64,000 nt of DNA, from positions 287,167-351,166 of the forward strand of contig CAVQQI010000002.1 of assembly GCA_963714875.1 (NCBI GenBank), read 5' to 3'. The DNA comes from JBAOHV01 sp963714875. Its GTDB lineage: Bacteria > Actinomycetota > Acidimicrobiia > Acidimicrobiales > Microtrichaceae. The notes under the pieces were generated by a model. That model ran no database searches. It was not told where the DNA came from and saw only the letters and a list, made by a program, of their open reading frames with translations. The position numbers were made by a program, and so were the translations under genes. Below, piece after piece: positions 26,662-35,618 of this stretch (the first letter of the stretch is position 1; each line of letters starts with the position of its first letter).

Positions 26662-27381
26662 ATGCCCAGCGACGCCACCCACGCGACGAGCGGACAGCAC
26701 GCCCGAGTGCTCGTCGTCGACGACGACCGGGCCATCCGCGAGTCACTGGAACGCCTGCTGTCGCTCGAGGGCCACGACGTGAGCACCGCGGCCGACGGTG
26801 CCCAGGCGCTCGAGTCCGTGCGGACGCACCCCGCCGACCTGTTGGTGCTCGACCTGATGATGCCGGTGCTGGACGGCCTGACGGTGTGTCGGGTGCTGCG
26901 CGCCGAGGGCGACCGCACGCCGATCCTGATGCTGACCGCGCGCACCGAGACCCCCGACCGGGTCGCCGGGTTGGACGCCGGCGCGGACGACTACCTGGCC
27001 AAGCCGTTCGACCCCGCCGAGCTGTTGGCACGCATCCGGGCGCTGCTGCGCCGCACCCGACCCGATGCCGCCGACGCTGCGCCGGTGCTGCAGGTGGCCG
27101 ACCTGCGCCTGGACCCGGCGGCGCGTCGGGTCTGGCGGGGCGAGGAGGAGATCGAGCTGTCCAAGACCGAGTTCGACCTGCTCGAACTGCTCGTGCTCAA
27201 CCACGGCATCGTGCTGGGCCGCACCCGGATCTACGAAGAGATCTGGGACTACGACTTCGGTCCCGACTCGAAGAACCTGGCGGTCTACATCAGCTACCTG
27301 CGACGCAAGGTGGATCATGGCCACGACACGAAGCTGATCCACACCGTGCGCGGCGTGGGCTACACGCTCCGGGCGGACTGA
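26662..27381 (+). CDS. OmpR/MprA-type response regulator
   Basis: A 239-aa DNA-binding response regulator. The receiver domain has the acidic pair in VLVVDDDRAI (residues 20-22), the phospho-acceptor D64 in LLVLDLMMPVLDG, and the lysine in DDYLAKPFDPAELLAR. The C-terminal winged helix ends NLAVYISYLRRKVD and IHTVRGVGYTLR. The ATG follows GGAGGATCTG. It is followed 37 bp later by its histidine kinase. Overall order and motifs resemble MprA of mycobacteria, which answers envelope stress. Confidence 0.93.
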   Translation: MPSDATHATSGQHARVLVVDDDRAIRESLERLLSLEGHDVSTAADGAQALESVRTHPADLLVLDLMMPVLDGLTVCRVLRAEGDRTPILMLTARTETPDRVAGLDAGADDYLAKPFDPAELLARIRALLRRTRPDAADAAPVLQVADLRLDPAARRVWRGEEEIELSKTEFDLLELLVLNHGIVLGRTRIYEEIWDYDFGPDSKNLAVYISYLRRKVDHGHDTKLIHTVRGVGYTLRAD

Positions 27382-27418
27382 CCGATGCAGCCGACCGAAC
27401 GATGAGACGGACCGACCG

Positions 27419-28783
27419 ATGAGTCTGCGACTCAAGCTCGTGCTGGCGTTGGTTGCGCTCTCCACGGTCGCCACCGCGGCGATCGGCGTGTTCAGCTACC
27501 GCACCACGGCCGATCAGCTGCTCCAGCAGATCGACCGATCGCTGCTCGAAGCTGCTGCACGGGTGCCGGGTGGGGCGGACCGACCACCCGGTCGACCGGG
27601 TCCCGATGAGCGGATCAGGTTCCGCGGCGAGGCCGATGTCGTCGTGCAGTTCGTCACCCCGGCAGGGGCGGCCGTGCCGGTGCAGGGCAGCTCACTGCCG
27701 GTGGAGGCGGTCGACCGGCGCATCGCCGCCGGGTCCGCACGGAGCATCATCCGCGACGTGGAGGTGGGCGCCGAGCCCTACCGGATGTTGACCACCCGGA
27801 TCGAGGGTGGTGGCGGTGCGGTGCAGACCGCACGGAGCCTGTCCGAGGTCGAGCGGGTCCTTGCCGGGTTGCGCTCGAACATCGTCACGGCGGCGCTGAT
27901 CGTCGTCCTGGTCGCGATCGCCCTGGGATGGTTGATCGCCCGCCAGGTCACCCGACGTCTGGTCCGGCTGACCGCAGCGGCCGAGGAGGTGACCGAGACG
28001 CACCAGTTGGACGTCTCGGTACCCGTCAGCGGCTCCGACGAGACCGGCCGGCTGGCTGCTGCGTTCAACGCGATGCTCCTCACGCTCGCCCGCTCCGAAC
28101 GCGACCAGCAGCGGCTCATCCAGGACGCCGGGCACGAGCTGCGCACCCCGCTGACGAGCCTGCGGACCAACGTCTACGCCCTACGGCGCGCCGATCAACT
28201 GGGAGCGGCACAACGCGGACAGCTGCTCGACGACCTGGAGAGCGAGGCCGACGAGCTGACCAGGCTCGTCAACGAGGTGGTCGACCTGGCCACCGACCGG
28301 CGCAACGACGAGCCGGACCAGCCCGTCGATCTGGGTGCGCTCGTCGAGCGGGTGGCCGGCAGGGCGGCACAGCGATCCGGGCGCGAGGTGCAGATCGTCG
28401 CGGACCACACCACGGTGACGGGACAACCGCTCGCGCTCGAGCGAGCCGTGGGCAACCTGGTGGAGAACGCCCTGAAGTTCGATGAGCGGGGACCGGTCCA
28501 GGTCACCTGCACCGCCGGCAGGGTCGAGGTCCGCGACCACGGCGGCGGCATCGACGACGTCGACCTGCCCCACGTCTTCGACCGCTTCTACCGGGCCACA
28601 TCGGCGCGCAGCCGACCCGGCTCAGGTCTCGGACTGTCGATCGTCGCCGACATCGTCGAGCGTCACGGCGGCACGGTCGCCGCCCGACGCGGGCCCGATG
28701 GCGGCGCCGTGGTCGGCTTCACCCTGCCGCCGCGCACCCCGGACGCTCTCACCGAGCCCTCACCATCACCCAAGTCTGGTTGA
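27419..28783 (+). CDS. Sensor histidine kinase, MprB-like
   Basis: A 454-aa membrane kinase. TM1 spans about residues 7-27, an extracytoplasmic sensor about 28-152, TM2 about 153-173, then HAMP. The phosphorylation site is H239 in DAGHELRTPLTSLRTN. The ATP domain has NLVENALKF, VRDHGGGIDD and RSRPGSGLGLSIVADIVERH. It pairs with the regulator just upstream. The secreted protein directly downstream is a likely target or co-regulated product (inference). Confidence 0.93.
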   Translation: MSLRLKLVLALVALSTVATAAIGVFSYRTTADQLLQQIDRSLLEAAARVPGGADRPPGRPGPDERIRFRGEADVVVQFVTPAGAAVPVQGSSLPVEAVDRRIAAGSARSIIRDVEVGAEPYRMLTTRIEGGGGAVQTARSLSEVERVLAGLRSNIVTAALIVVLVAIALGWLIARQVTRRLVRLTAAAEEVTETHQLDVSVPVSGSDETGRLAAAFNAMLLTLARSERDQQRLIQDAGHELRTPLTSLRTNVYALRRADQLGAAQRGQLLDDLESEADELTRLVNEVVDLATDRRNDEPDQPVDLGALVERVAGRAAQRSGREVQIVADHTTVTGQPLALERAVGNLVENALKFDERGPVQVTCTAGRVEVRDHGGGIDDVDLPHVFDRFYRATSARSRPGSGLGLSIVADIVERHGGTVAARRGPDGGAVVGFTLPPRTPDALTEPSPSPKSG

Positions 28784-28800
28784 ACCCCGGACTCCGAGAC

Positions 28801-28818
28801 TGTGGTTCGTCAACCACA
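28801..28818. promoter_or_regulatory. Inverted repeat before the secreted-protein gene
   Basis: TGTGGTT and AACCACA, perfect 7-base arms around CGTC, end 20 bp before the next ATG and just ahead of its ribosome site AAGGAG. It could be an operator for the adjacent response regulator or a hairpin that limits read-through from the kinase gene. Confidence 0.45.
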
Positions 28819-28837
28819 CCACAAGGAGCACAGACCG

Positions 28838-29464
28838 ATGGACAGCATCAAGAAGAAGGCAGTGGCAGCAGCGATGACCGTGGGGCTGCTGGGCGGCGGC
28901 GCCGCGGGGGCGATCCTGTCCTCCACCGGCGTCTCGGGCGCCCAGGAGACCACCACCACCGTCGAACAGCCGGCCGGGGACACCACCGAGGGCACGAGCC
29001 GCCCCGACCCCTCCGAGCGGCTCGCCGCCACGATCGCCCCGCTCGTCGAGGACGGCACCATCACGCAGGCCCAGGCCGACGCGGTGATCGCAGCGCTGGT
29101 CGAAGCGGGGCCACGCGAGGGCGGACGCGGCGGACATGGCCCCGGCGGTGAGCAGGGCCGACGGGGCGGTCCCGACCTGGAACGCGCCGCCGGCGCCCTC
29201 GGCATCACCGCCGAGGAGCTGAGGACCGCCCTGCGGGACGGTCAGACGATCGCCCAGGTGGCCGAGGCGCAGGGCGTCGACGTCCAGGCGGTCATCGACG
29301 CGATGGTCGCCGGGGTGAAGGAGCACCTGGACGAGAAGGTCGCCTCGGGAGACCTCACCCAGGCCGAGGCCGATGAACGGCTGGCCGAGGCGACCGAGCG
29401 GATCACCGACCTGGCGAACAACGGTCGCCCCGAGCGGGGCGACCGGGGCGAGCCGCGGGACTGA
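28838..29464 (+). CDS. Secreted helical protein downstream of the two-component system
   Basis: A 208-aa exported protein with a signal peptide (KKKAVAAAMTVGLLGGGAAG, probable cleavage near VSGAQE). A Thr-rich spacer is followed by two similar helical segments, RLAATIAPLVEDGTITQAQA and HLDEKVASGDLTQAEADERL. Between them lies a Gly/Arg-rich loop and an ITAEELRTALRDGQTIAQVA segment. Such pieces resemble short calcium- or DUF2680-like helical repeats, but I cannot name the family. Position after the kinase suggests shared stress regulation. Confidence 0.75.
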   Translation: MDSIKKKAVAAAMTVGLLGGGAAGAILSSTGVSGAQETTTTVEQPAGDTTEGTSRPDPSERLAATIAPLVEDGTITQAQADAVIAALVEAGPREGGRGGHGPGGEQGRRGGPDLERAAGALGITAEELRTALRDGQTIAQVAEAQGVDVQAVIDAMVAGVKEHLDEKVASGDLTQAEADERLAEATERITDLANNGRPERGDRGEPRD

Positions 29465-29495
29465 GCCCGAACGGCAACCGATCCAGACACACCAC

Positions 29496-29524
29496 GAGGG
29501 GTCCGGCCACCGGCTGGGCCCCTC
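29496..29524 (+). terminator. Hairpin terminator after the secreted-protein gene
   Basis: GAGGGG and CCCCTC arms with further inner G-C and G-T pairs form a stem about 30 bp past the stop codon and before the TetR gene. No U-tract is present. Confidence 0.5.
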
Positions 29525-29605
29525 GGTCGCGTCCCTCACGACGCGTCGTGCGAACTGCTTCACCCGGCGCACGCCGTACACTCCGACCCGGGAGAGGGAG
29601 GCTCG

Positions 29606-30890
29606 GTGGGCACCACACCGAAAGGAGCTGCGACGCGTCGGCGGATCCTCGACGCTGCATGGGAGCTGAGCGACGAGCGCGGCGCCGAGATCGTCCTGGG
29701 CGGAGTGACCCTGCGTGAGGTCGCCGCCCGCGTCGGGATGACACCCTCCGCGGTCGCCTACCACTTCCCGTCCATGGACACCCTGGGCCTGGCGATGATC
29801 GAGCATCTCGTCGAGACGGCATCGCTCGTCCCCGTCGACGCCGTCGATCACCTGCTGGCGCAAGCAGGCGACCAGGGAATCGTCGCGGTCGTCCGCCTCG
29901 CGGCACAGACCAACTGGCAGCTGTTGTGCGAACCGCACGAAGTCGATTTCGAACGTCGACTCGCTCGCTGCTACGCAGCCACGGGTCGAGGAGAGCACGC
30001 CGACGCGGTCAAGGCTCTGATCGGATCGATGACTGCGTCGTGGGTCGAGACGCTGTCCCAGGTGTACCGACGAACGGCCGACACCATGGGCGTGCGAATG
30101 ATCGAGCCGTTCAGCTTCGATGAGCTCGCACGTGGCGCCATGGCGCTGTCCGAGGGATTGGTGTTCCAGTGGATGTGGGAGCCGGAGGTGGTGCGCAGAG
30201 ATCTATTGGCCGACCTGCTGGTGGCCATCGTCAGCTCGACGCTCGTGCCCGCACCGAACGCCGTCGCCCTGGCCGAACGGGCTGCTGTGCTCCCGGGGCC
30301 GTTGTCCTCGACCGACCTCGAGAGCGAGGTCGGTCTGGAGCTGGCGGTCGCCACGGGGCCCATGTTCAGCAACGGCGTGCGCCCGGTGTCGTTCACCGAG
30401 GTCGGCCGCGCACTCGACGTCGGGCCCGAGGTGCTCAGTGCACGGTTCGGCACGATCGAGATGCTGGCTGCCCTGTCGTTCCATCGGCATCTGGCGCCGG
30501 TCCTGGATGCCACGCAGCGCCGGCAACGTGCCGGCCCTGCGGTCAGCCTGACCGACGGGGTCTACGAGCTGTCGCGTGCCGCGACCGCCGACCCGCACTG
30601 CGCGCTGGCCCTCTTGCACGAACGCCAGCGCGCCGCCGTGTCGGCGTGTGCCGATCACCGATCAACCCGATCAAGCCGATCGACCCGGTCGCGACGTGTG
30701 CACGTTGGTGCCGTTCAGCGACGCGTTCGCGGGCCCGCTGAGCGAGTTGGTGGACCGCCCAGACAGCGATGTCGCCTGCCTGGCCGAGCTGGTGGTCGAC
30801 ACCACGCTGGGCCACGCAGCGACGAACCCCCGCAGGTCCCTGGCCCAGATCACCGAGTCCGTCCTGCGCCTCGTGCCCGCCGAATTCTGA
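29606..30890 (+). pseudogene. Tandem TetR-type regulator (one-base frameshift)
   Basis: The GTG start follows GGGAGAGGGAGG. Residues 1-65 form a TetR HTH domain (ATRRRILDAAWELSDERGAE, VTLREVAARVGMTPSAVAYH). After a ligand-domain-like region, a second HTH-like segment occurs near residue 265 (VSFTEVGRALDVGPEVLSAR). This suggests two TetR units fused head to tail, about 425 aa rather than the usual 200. The frame is lost in the CGATCA-rich stretch near 30660-30690, and the end (FSDAFAGPLSELVD to LRLVPAEF) lies in another frame. Reading on in the first frame to 31378 gives implausible low-complexity sequence. Its target is unknown. Confidence 0.75.
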
Positions 30891-31134
30891 CACTTCCGCG
30901 GGAAACCGAGTCCGGTCGGGCGGATTCCTGCCTCAGCTCCTCCGCGGACGGCGACATGGAGATCGTGCTCTGGTTCACTTCGCTCAGCGACCATCGGAAG
31001 GGGATCCCATCACCTCCGACGGCGCTCGGTGCAGATCCGGACCCCCGGCAACGTCGACGTCGCCCCACGTTCGGCGTTGCTGCGGGATCCGGGTCTGTCG
31101 CGTACCCCGCCAGCAGATCCGACCGGGGGCCGAT

Positions 31135-33304
31135 TCATCCGATGGCGGTCAGTTCCCAGATGGACGCGGTCAGTGGCGGCGATGCCGGCCACGCAATTCC
31201 GTCGGCGGCCAGATCCGCGCCGGTGCGCGTACCCAGCTCGATCGGTGCGTCGGCGGTCAGGTCGGTGACGCGCACCACGTACTCGACGTCGGTCACCAGG
31301 TCGTCCAGCCGGAGGAAGGTCGCTGCGCCCGAACCCGGATCGGCATCGGCATCGGCATCGGCATCGGCATCGAGCTGATAACCGAACACGACCGCCCGGC
31401 GGCGGTCCGCCGACAGGTGCGCAAGTGCCGCCCGGGAACCGTCACCGCGATCCACAGGTGACACCAGGCGGACCAGGTCCCCCTGCTGGACCAGGTCCTG
31501 GGTCCGGCGAGCCACCGCCACCGCTCGGCGGCAGACCGCCAGCTCCGACTCGCTCAGCGACCCCAGGTCCAGATCGAACCCGAACCGGCCGGACAGCGCG
31601 ACGGCGCAGGCGAACTCCATCGGCCGCTCGCCCCAACGGGTGACGTGCGCGGCCATGGCGGCAGGCGGGAAGAAGTGGCTGCACGCCCACTGCATCCGCA
31701 CCCGGGTGACGGGGTCGGTGTTGTCCGAGGTCCAGAACTCGTGGAACCAGCGCAGGGTGCCGTGGTCGGTGCGTCCGCCACCCGAGGCGCACAGCATCAG
31801 CTCGGTCCCGGGGTGCCGGCGTGCGACCTCGGCCATCACCTCCCAGGTGGCCAGGGCGTGGTCCACGAACACGTTCGACTGCCGGTCCGCTGCGAGCGCA
31901 GCGGAGCCGGGGTCGGTGATGGGCCGGTTCGCGTCCCACTTCACGTAGGTGATGTCGGGGTCATGGGCCAGCGCCCGGTCGACGACCGCCGCGGCGAACT
32001 CGCGCACCTCGGGCTGCAGCACGTCGAGCACCAGCTGGTTGCGGTGCTGGCGCGGTTCGCGTCGGTCCCGCAGCACCCACTCCGGGTGGGCGTCGTGGAG
32101 GTCGCTGATCGGGTTGACCATCTCGGGCTCCACCCAGATGCCGAAGCGGATGCCGGCCGCCACCGCGGCACGCGCCAGCGGCGCGAGCCCATCGGGCAAC
32201 TTCGCCGGATCCGCGTCCCAGTCGCCGAGGCTCGTGGTGTCGTCGTCACGAGGATGGGTGGTGCCGAACCAGCCGTCGTCGAGCAGGAACAGGTCGACGT
32301 CCAGCGCCGCGGCCCGACGGATCAGATCGACGATGCGCCCCTCGTCGAAGGAGAAGAACGTCGCCTCCCAGTTGTTGGCGACGATCGGGCGAAGCCGCTC
32401 GGGGTCACGCAGCACCCGCGCCCGGGTCCAGTCGTGGAACCGCCGGGTGACCTCGCGGCGACCGCTGGTCGACCAGGTCCAGGCGACCGTCGGGGTGACG
32501 AAACGCCGACCGGGCTCCAACAGGTAGTCGGCCGCGTACGGGTTGGCCCCCGCACGCAGGCGCAGCTGACGCGGCGCATCGGGCTCGGCGGTCGGTCGCA
32601 CGTCCAGGTCGATGCGGGTGTTGCCACCCCAGGCGACCGACAGCGCCAGCACGTCGCCGTCGCGCTCGTCGGCCGGGCCGTTCGGTGCGAGCAGCGCGAC
32701 CGGGCTGCGTTGCAGGTGCGGCTGCACGCCGGCAAGGCTGGCCAGGCTGGTGGTCCCCGGGGCCAGACGCTGCTCGGTCCAGCGCCACTCGTCGGCCCAG
32801 CCGCTGCCGCCGAACTGCACCAGCTCGGCCGCGTCGCCGACCAGCAGGAACGGCGCCATCGAGTCGTAGTCGTGCAGGCGGACCGGTCCGTGCTGGTGGT
32901 GCTCGATCTCGACCCACTGCTCGAGCACGCCCGAGGCGGGGTGGGTGCGCAGGTGCAGCTCGACGGTCAGGTCCACCAGCTCGTCGACCAGCGCCACCAC
33001 GACGTGCTCGCCCTCGGGTGCCTCCTCATGACCTACCGCCTCACGGCGGACGTCGACGACCACGAGGCGCGTCGTCAACGTGCCGTCGTGGTGGGTGACG
33101 CGCAGCGGGGCGGGAAGGAAGGGGTCACCGCCGCCGAAGGTGGGGAACGCCATCGGGTACCAGAACGGGTCGACGTCCACGGTCGCGACGTGCCCGAGTC
33201 GCACCCAGCCCCACCTGGCGCAGCGTGCCGGCGCCGTCGACCGCCCAGGTCAACCCCCATCCACCGGCATCGATCCTGATCAGTTGCACGTCGCGATCAT
33301 CCAC
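31135..33304 (-). pseudogene. GH36 alpha-galactosidase (frameshift near N-terminus)
   Basis: A family-36 glycoside hydrolase of about 720 aa that releases alpha-galactosyl residues. The catalytic barrel is intact: LFLLDDGWFGT, FGIWVEPEMVNPISDLHDAH, the nucleophile aspartate in TYVKWDANRPI, MLCASGGGRTDHG, and the acid/base aspartate in FWTSDNTDPV. The body is open from 33204. The true N-terminus (DAGGWGLTWAVDGAGTLRQV from GTG 33304) is one frame away, with one extra base near 33205-33215. Near the C-terminus a hexanucleotide repeat encodes Asp-Ala pairs. No signal peptide is seen, so the enzyme is probably cytoplasmic. Confidence 0.88.
31340..31372. repeat. GGCATC hexanucleotide microsatellite in the GH36 gene
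   Basis: About five perfect GGCATC units, encoding an Asp-Ala run on the minus strand. The 6-bp unit keeps the frame when copies are gained or lost. Confidence 0.9.
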
Positions 33305-33414
33305 CCTGCGAGTCTGCCCCAGCACCCGCCCCCACCCGGGTGCTGTCCCCCGCTTCGCGACGCCGTCCTGCGCGCACCGACGACCGGATTCCGTCGGCGG
33401 TGCGCCCGGGGACG

Positions 33415-33446
33415 CGTTCGCGCGATTCCGCGGAATCGCGCGAACG
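33415..33446. repeat. Perfect 32-bp palindrome in a divergent promoter region
   Basis: Every base from 33415 to 33446 pairs with its mirror position. The centre is GATTCCGCGGAATC. It lies in the 235-bp gap between the divergent GH36 and CbiM-like genes. A terminator is unlikely there because both genes begin, not end, at this gap. Confidence 0.95.
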
Positions 33447-33454
33447 GGCCGGTG

Positions 33455-33480
33455 CCGGGCGATTCCGCGGAATCTCCCGG
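33455..33480. repeat. Second palindrome with the same 14-bp core
   Basis: A 26-bp palindrome with one mismatched pair shares the core GATTCCGCGGAATC with its neighbour 40 bp to the left. Paired copies suggest an operator pair or a REP-like element. Confidence 0.9.
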
Positions 33481-33539
33481 GGCAGCGGCGTCGGTCGAGG
33501 ACACCCCGATCATCGCCTGACAAGCACTAGAACAGCCCG

Positions 33540-34643
33540 ATGCACGTCCCGGACCATCTGATCGACAACTCCGCCGAACTCATCGCCGGCCTCTCCGCGG
33601 TGGGCGTCCTCGCCGCGGTGGCGATCGACCTGCGCCGCCGCCCGGCCGACCGGGCCGAGCGCAGCTCCGCCGCGCCCACGTTGCTGCGTGACCCCGACCG
33701 ACCGGGCCCGCAACTGGCGACCGCTGCGCTGGTGTTCGCGCTGCAGATGGTGAACTTCCCGGTCCTGTCGGGCACCAGCGGCCACCTGCTGGGTGGGGCA
33801 CTGGCGGTCGCGCTGATCGGCCCGCGTCGCGCCGTGCTCGCGGTTGCCGCAGTGGTGATGACACAGGCGTTGGTGTTCGCCGACGGCGGCGTGGGCGCTC
33901 TGGGAGTGAACCTGTGGCTGATCGCGCTCGTGCCGGTCGCAGTGGCGGCGGGTGTGCAGCGGCTGATCTCGGCTCGCAGCACCGGCGCTCCTGCGCCGTG
34001 GTGGTCGGTCGCGGGCACCGCGGCGCTGGCAGGTCCGCCCATCGCCGCCATGAGCTTCGCCGTGCTGCACGCGCTCGCCGGAACCGGCGCCGCTGTCGGC
34101 GAGGTGACCACTGCCATGGTCGGGGTGCACCTGGCGATCGGTCTGGGTGAGGCGGTGCTGACCGTCGGGGTGTTGGCAGCGGTCGTCCACCTGCCCGCTG
34201 CGGTGGGTCGGCTCGACCCCGCACGCCGCACCCTGTCGACCTCGACGACGATGCCGTCGACCGGCTCGACCGGCTCGACGACTGACGGGCCCCACGCCGG
34301 TCCGCCCTCTGCGGGCGAGGTCGGTCAGGGGCCGGTCTGGGTGGCTGCGTTCGCCTGTGCCGCCGGGCTGTCGCTGCTGGCGTCGAGCGCACCCGACGGG
34401 CTCGAGCGGGTTGCCGCCGATCTGGGGTTCGCGATCACCGGACCGGGGTCGATCCTGGCCGGTGCACCGCTCGCCGACTACGCGATCGCGGGCCTGCAGG
34501 GGCCGCTGTCGGCATCCCTCGCCGGCGTCCTGGGGATCGTCGCGACCTGCACCATCTGCGCGGCGTTCGTCGCGGCGACCCGGGCCGGACGACACACCGC
34601 TGCCGGCGGCCGAGACGGAGCCGGGGTCGCGGCCGGCAGTTGA
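33540..34643 (+). CDS. CbiM-like cobalt/nickel ECF transporter S component with PDGLE domain
   Basis: A 367-aa membrane protein. It begins MHVPDHLID, matching the CbiM/NikM N-terminus in which Met1 and His2 bind the metal, and has the further conserved histidine in SGTSGHLLGGALAVAL. After seven helices and a hydrophilic loop (about 230-265), the C-terminus contains PDGLERVAADLGF, the PDGLE (CbiN/NikN-like) domain. CbiM substrate-binding and accessory units are thus fused. No CbiQ or CbiO gene follows, so energising parts must lie elsewhere. Cobalt supply would fit the B12-binding regulator at 22 kb. Confidence 0.85.
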   Translation: MHVPDHLIDNSAELIAGLSAVGVLAAVAIDLRRRPADRAERSSAAPTLLRDPDRPGPQLATAALVFALQMVNFPVLSGTSGHLLGGALAVALIGPRRAVLAVAAVVMTQALVFADGGVGALGVNLWLIALVPVAVAAGVQRLISARSTGAPAPWWSVAGTAALAGPPIAAMSFAVLHALAGTGAAVGEVTTAMVGVHLAIGLGEAVLTVGVLAAVVHLPAAVGRLDPARRTLSTSTTMPSTGSTGSTTDGPHAGPPSAGEVGQGPVWVAAFACAAGLSLLASSAPDGLERVAADLGFAITGPGSILAGAPLADYAIAGLQGPLSASLAGVLGIVATCTICAAFVAATRAGRHTAAGGRDGAGVAAGS

Positions 34644-34674
34644 CCGGACGGGTCCGACCCGGGCCCGGTGACGT

Positions 34675-35541
34675 TCAGTCGGCCCCGGACCACGGGGCCC
34701 CGGTCATGTCGAACTCGAACATCGACGCGGTCTGGCTGGCCGTGCCGAGCAGCCGACCCGTCTCGCTCCAGATGTGTGCCACTCCGTGGCCGTAGGCGCC
34801 TGCGGCGAAGTGCGCCCGAAGGTCGATCAACACCCATTCGCACGGCTCGGGCACCGCGAAACGGATGGTGTTGTCCAGGCTGATCCCACCGGCGACCACC
34901 CCGGCACCGTGGGCGACCGACAACGGCACCATGTCGGCGATGAACGCGACCATCGCAGGAGTCAGCGGGACCGAGTCGCGCCGGCGCACCCACATGCACA
35001 TGCGTCCCGGTCCGGGGTCCGGGTGCTCCAGCACCTGCGGCTCGCGGAACTCGACCACCGAGGCGAAACCGATGTCGGTCGGCATCGGGGGGATCTCGAC
35101 GATGCCGGCGTTGCGCAGCATCGCGGTGAACGGGCCCGCCGACTCTGCGGAGTCCGCCGGGCTGGTCACCACCGGCGGGTGCTCGAAGGTCCCCGACAGC
35201 CCCTCGGGCAGGTGCCGCCCCGTCGCTCCGAGCGAGGCGAACATGACATCGCCGGCCGGGTCGGTCGCGGTGACCCGCACCTGGTTGGTGCGTCGACCCG
35301 GCGCGAGCACCTCGGCGTGCACGTCGATCTCGGCCTCCGCCGGAGCGGTCGACACGAACTGGGTGGTCATCCACAGCGGTTCCCGCTCGCTGATGATCTC
35401 GGCTGCGACGATCGAGACCGCGATCGCGGTGCCGCCGTACAGACGTGCGTCCAGGCGGGCCAGGTGGTTCTGCACCGTGAACCGGAAACGACCGGGTTCA
35501 CCGGTCGGGACGAGTCCGAGGAAGTCGACGTCGGAGTGCAT
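34675..35541 (-). CDS. TesB-like acyl-CoA thioesterase
   Basis: A 288-aa double-hotdog protein starting at ATG 35541. It resembles acyl-CoA thioesterase II family proteins that hydrolyse acyl-CoA to free acid. Family-like pieces are LYGGTAIAVSIVAAEI, SLDNTIRFAVPEPCEWVLID and YGHGVAHIWSETGRLLGTAS near the C-terminus. It is convergent with the CbiM-like gene. The assignment is by fold pattern; the substrate is unknown. Confidence 0.82.
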   Translation of the reverse strand: MHSDVDFLGLVPTGEPGRFRFTVQNHLARLDARLYGGTAIAVSIVAAEIISEREPLWMTTQFVSTAPAEAEIDVHAEVLAPGRRTNQVRVTATDPAGDVMFASLGATGRHLPEGLSGTFEHPPVVTSPADSAESAGPFTAMLRNAGIVEIPPMPTDIGFASVVEFREPQVLEHPDPGPGRMCMWVRRRDSVPLTPAMVAFIADMVPLSVAHGAGVVAGGISLDNTIRFAVPEPCEWVLIDLRAHFAAGAYGHGVAHIWSETGRLLGTASQTASMFEFDMTGAPWSGAD

Positions 35542-35618
35542 CGCAGCACCGTACCCATGTCGGCCCGAACCGCCGAACCTGCGGCGACCCGACAGGTCGC
35601 CGCCCCGGGTGCGGGCGT

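Noticed and set aside
29606..31378. Extended reading of the TetR gene to 31378
   Set aside because: After about 30660 the frame gives implausible sequence ending in a Ser-Ala repeat antisense to the GH36 microsatellite; the family-like end lies in another frame and stops at 30890.
33305..33539. Cobalamin riboswitch before the CbiM-like gene
   Set aside because: I could not see a B12-box-like conserved core; the gap is dominated by palindromes. A covariance-model search would be decisive.
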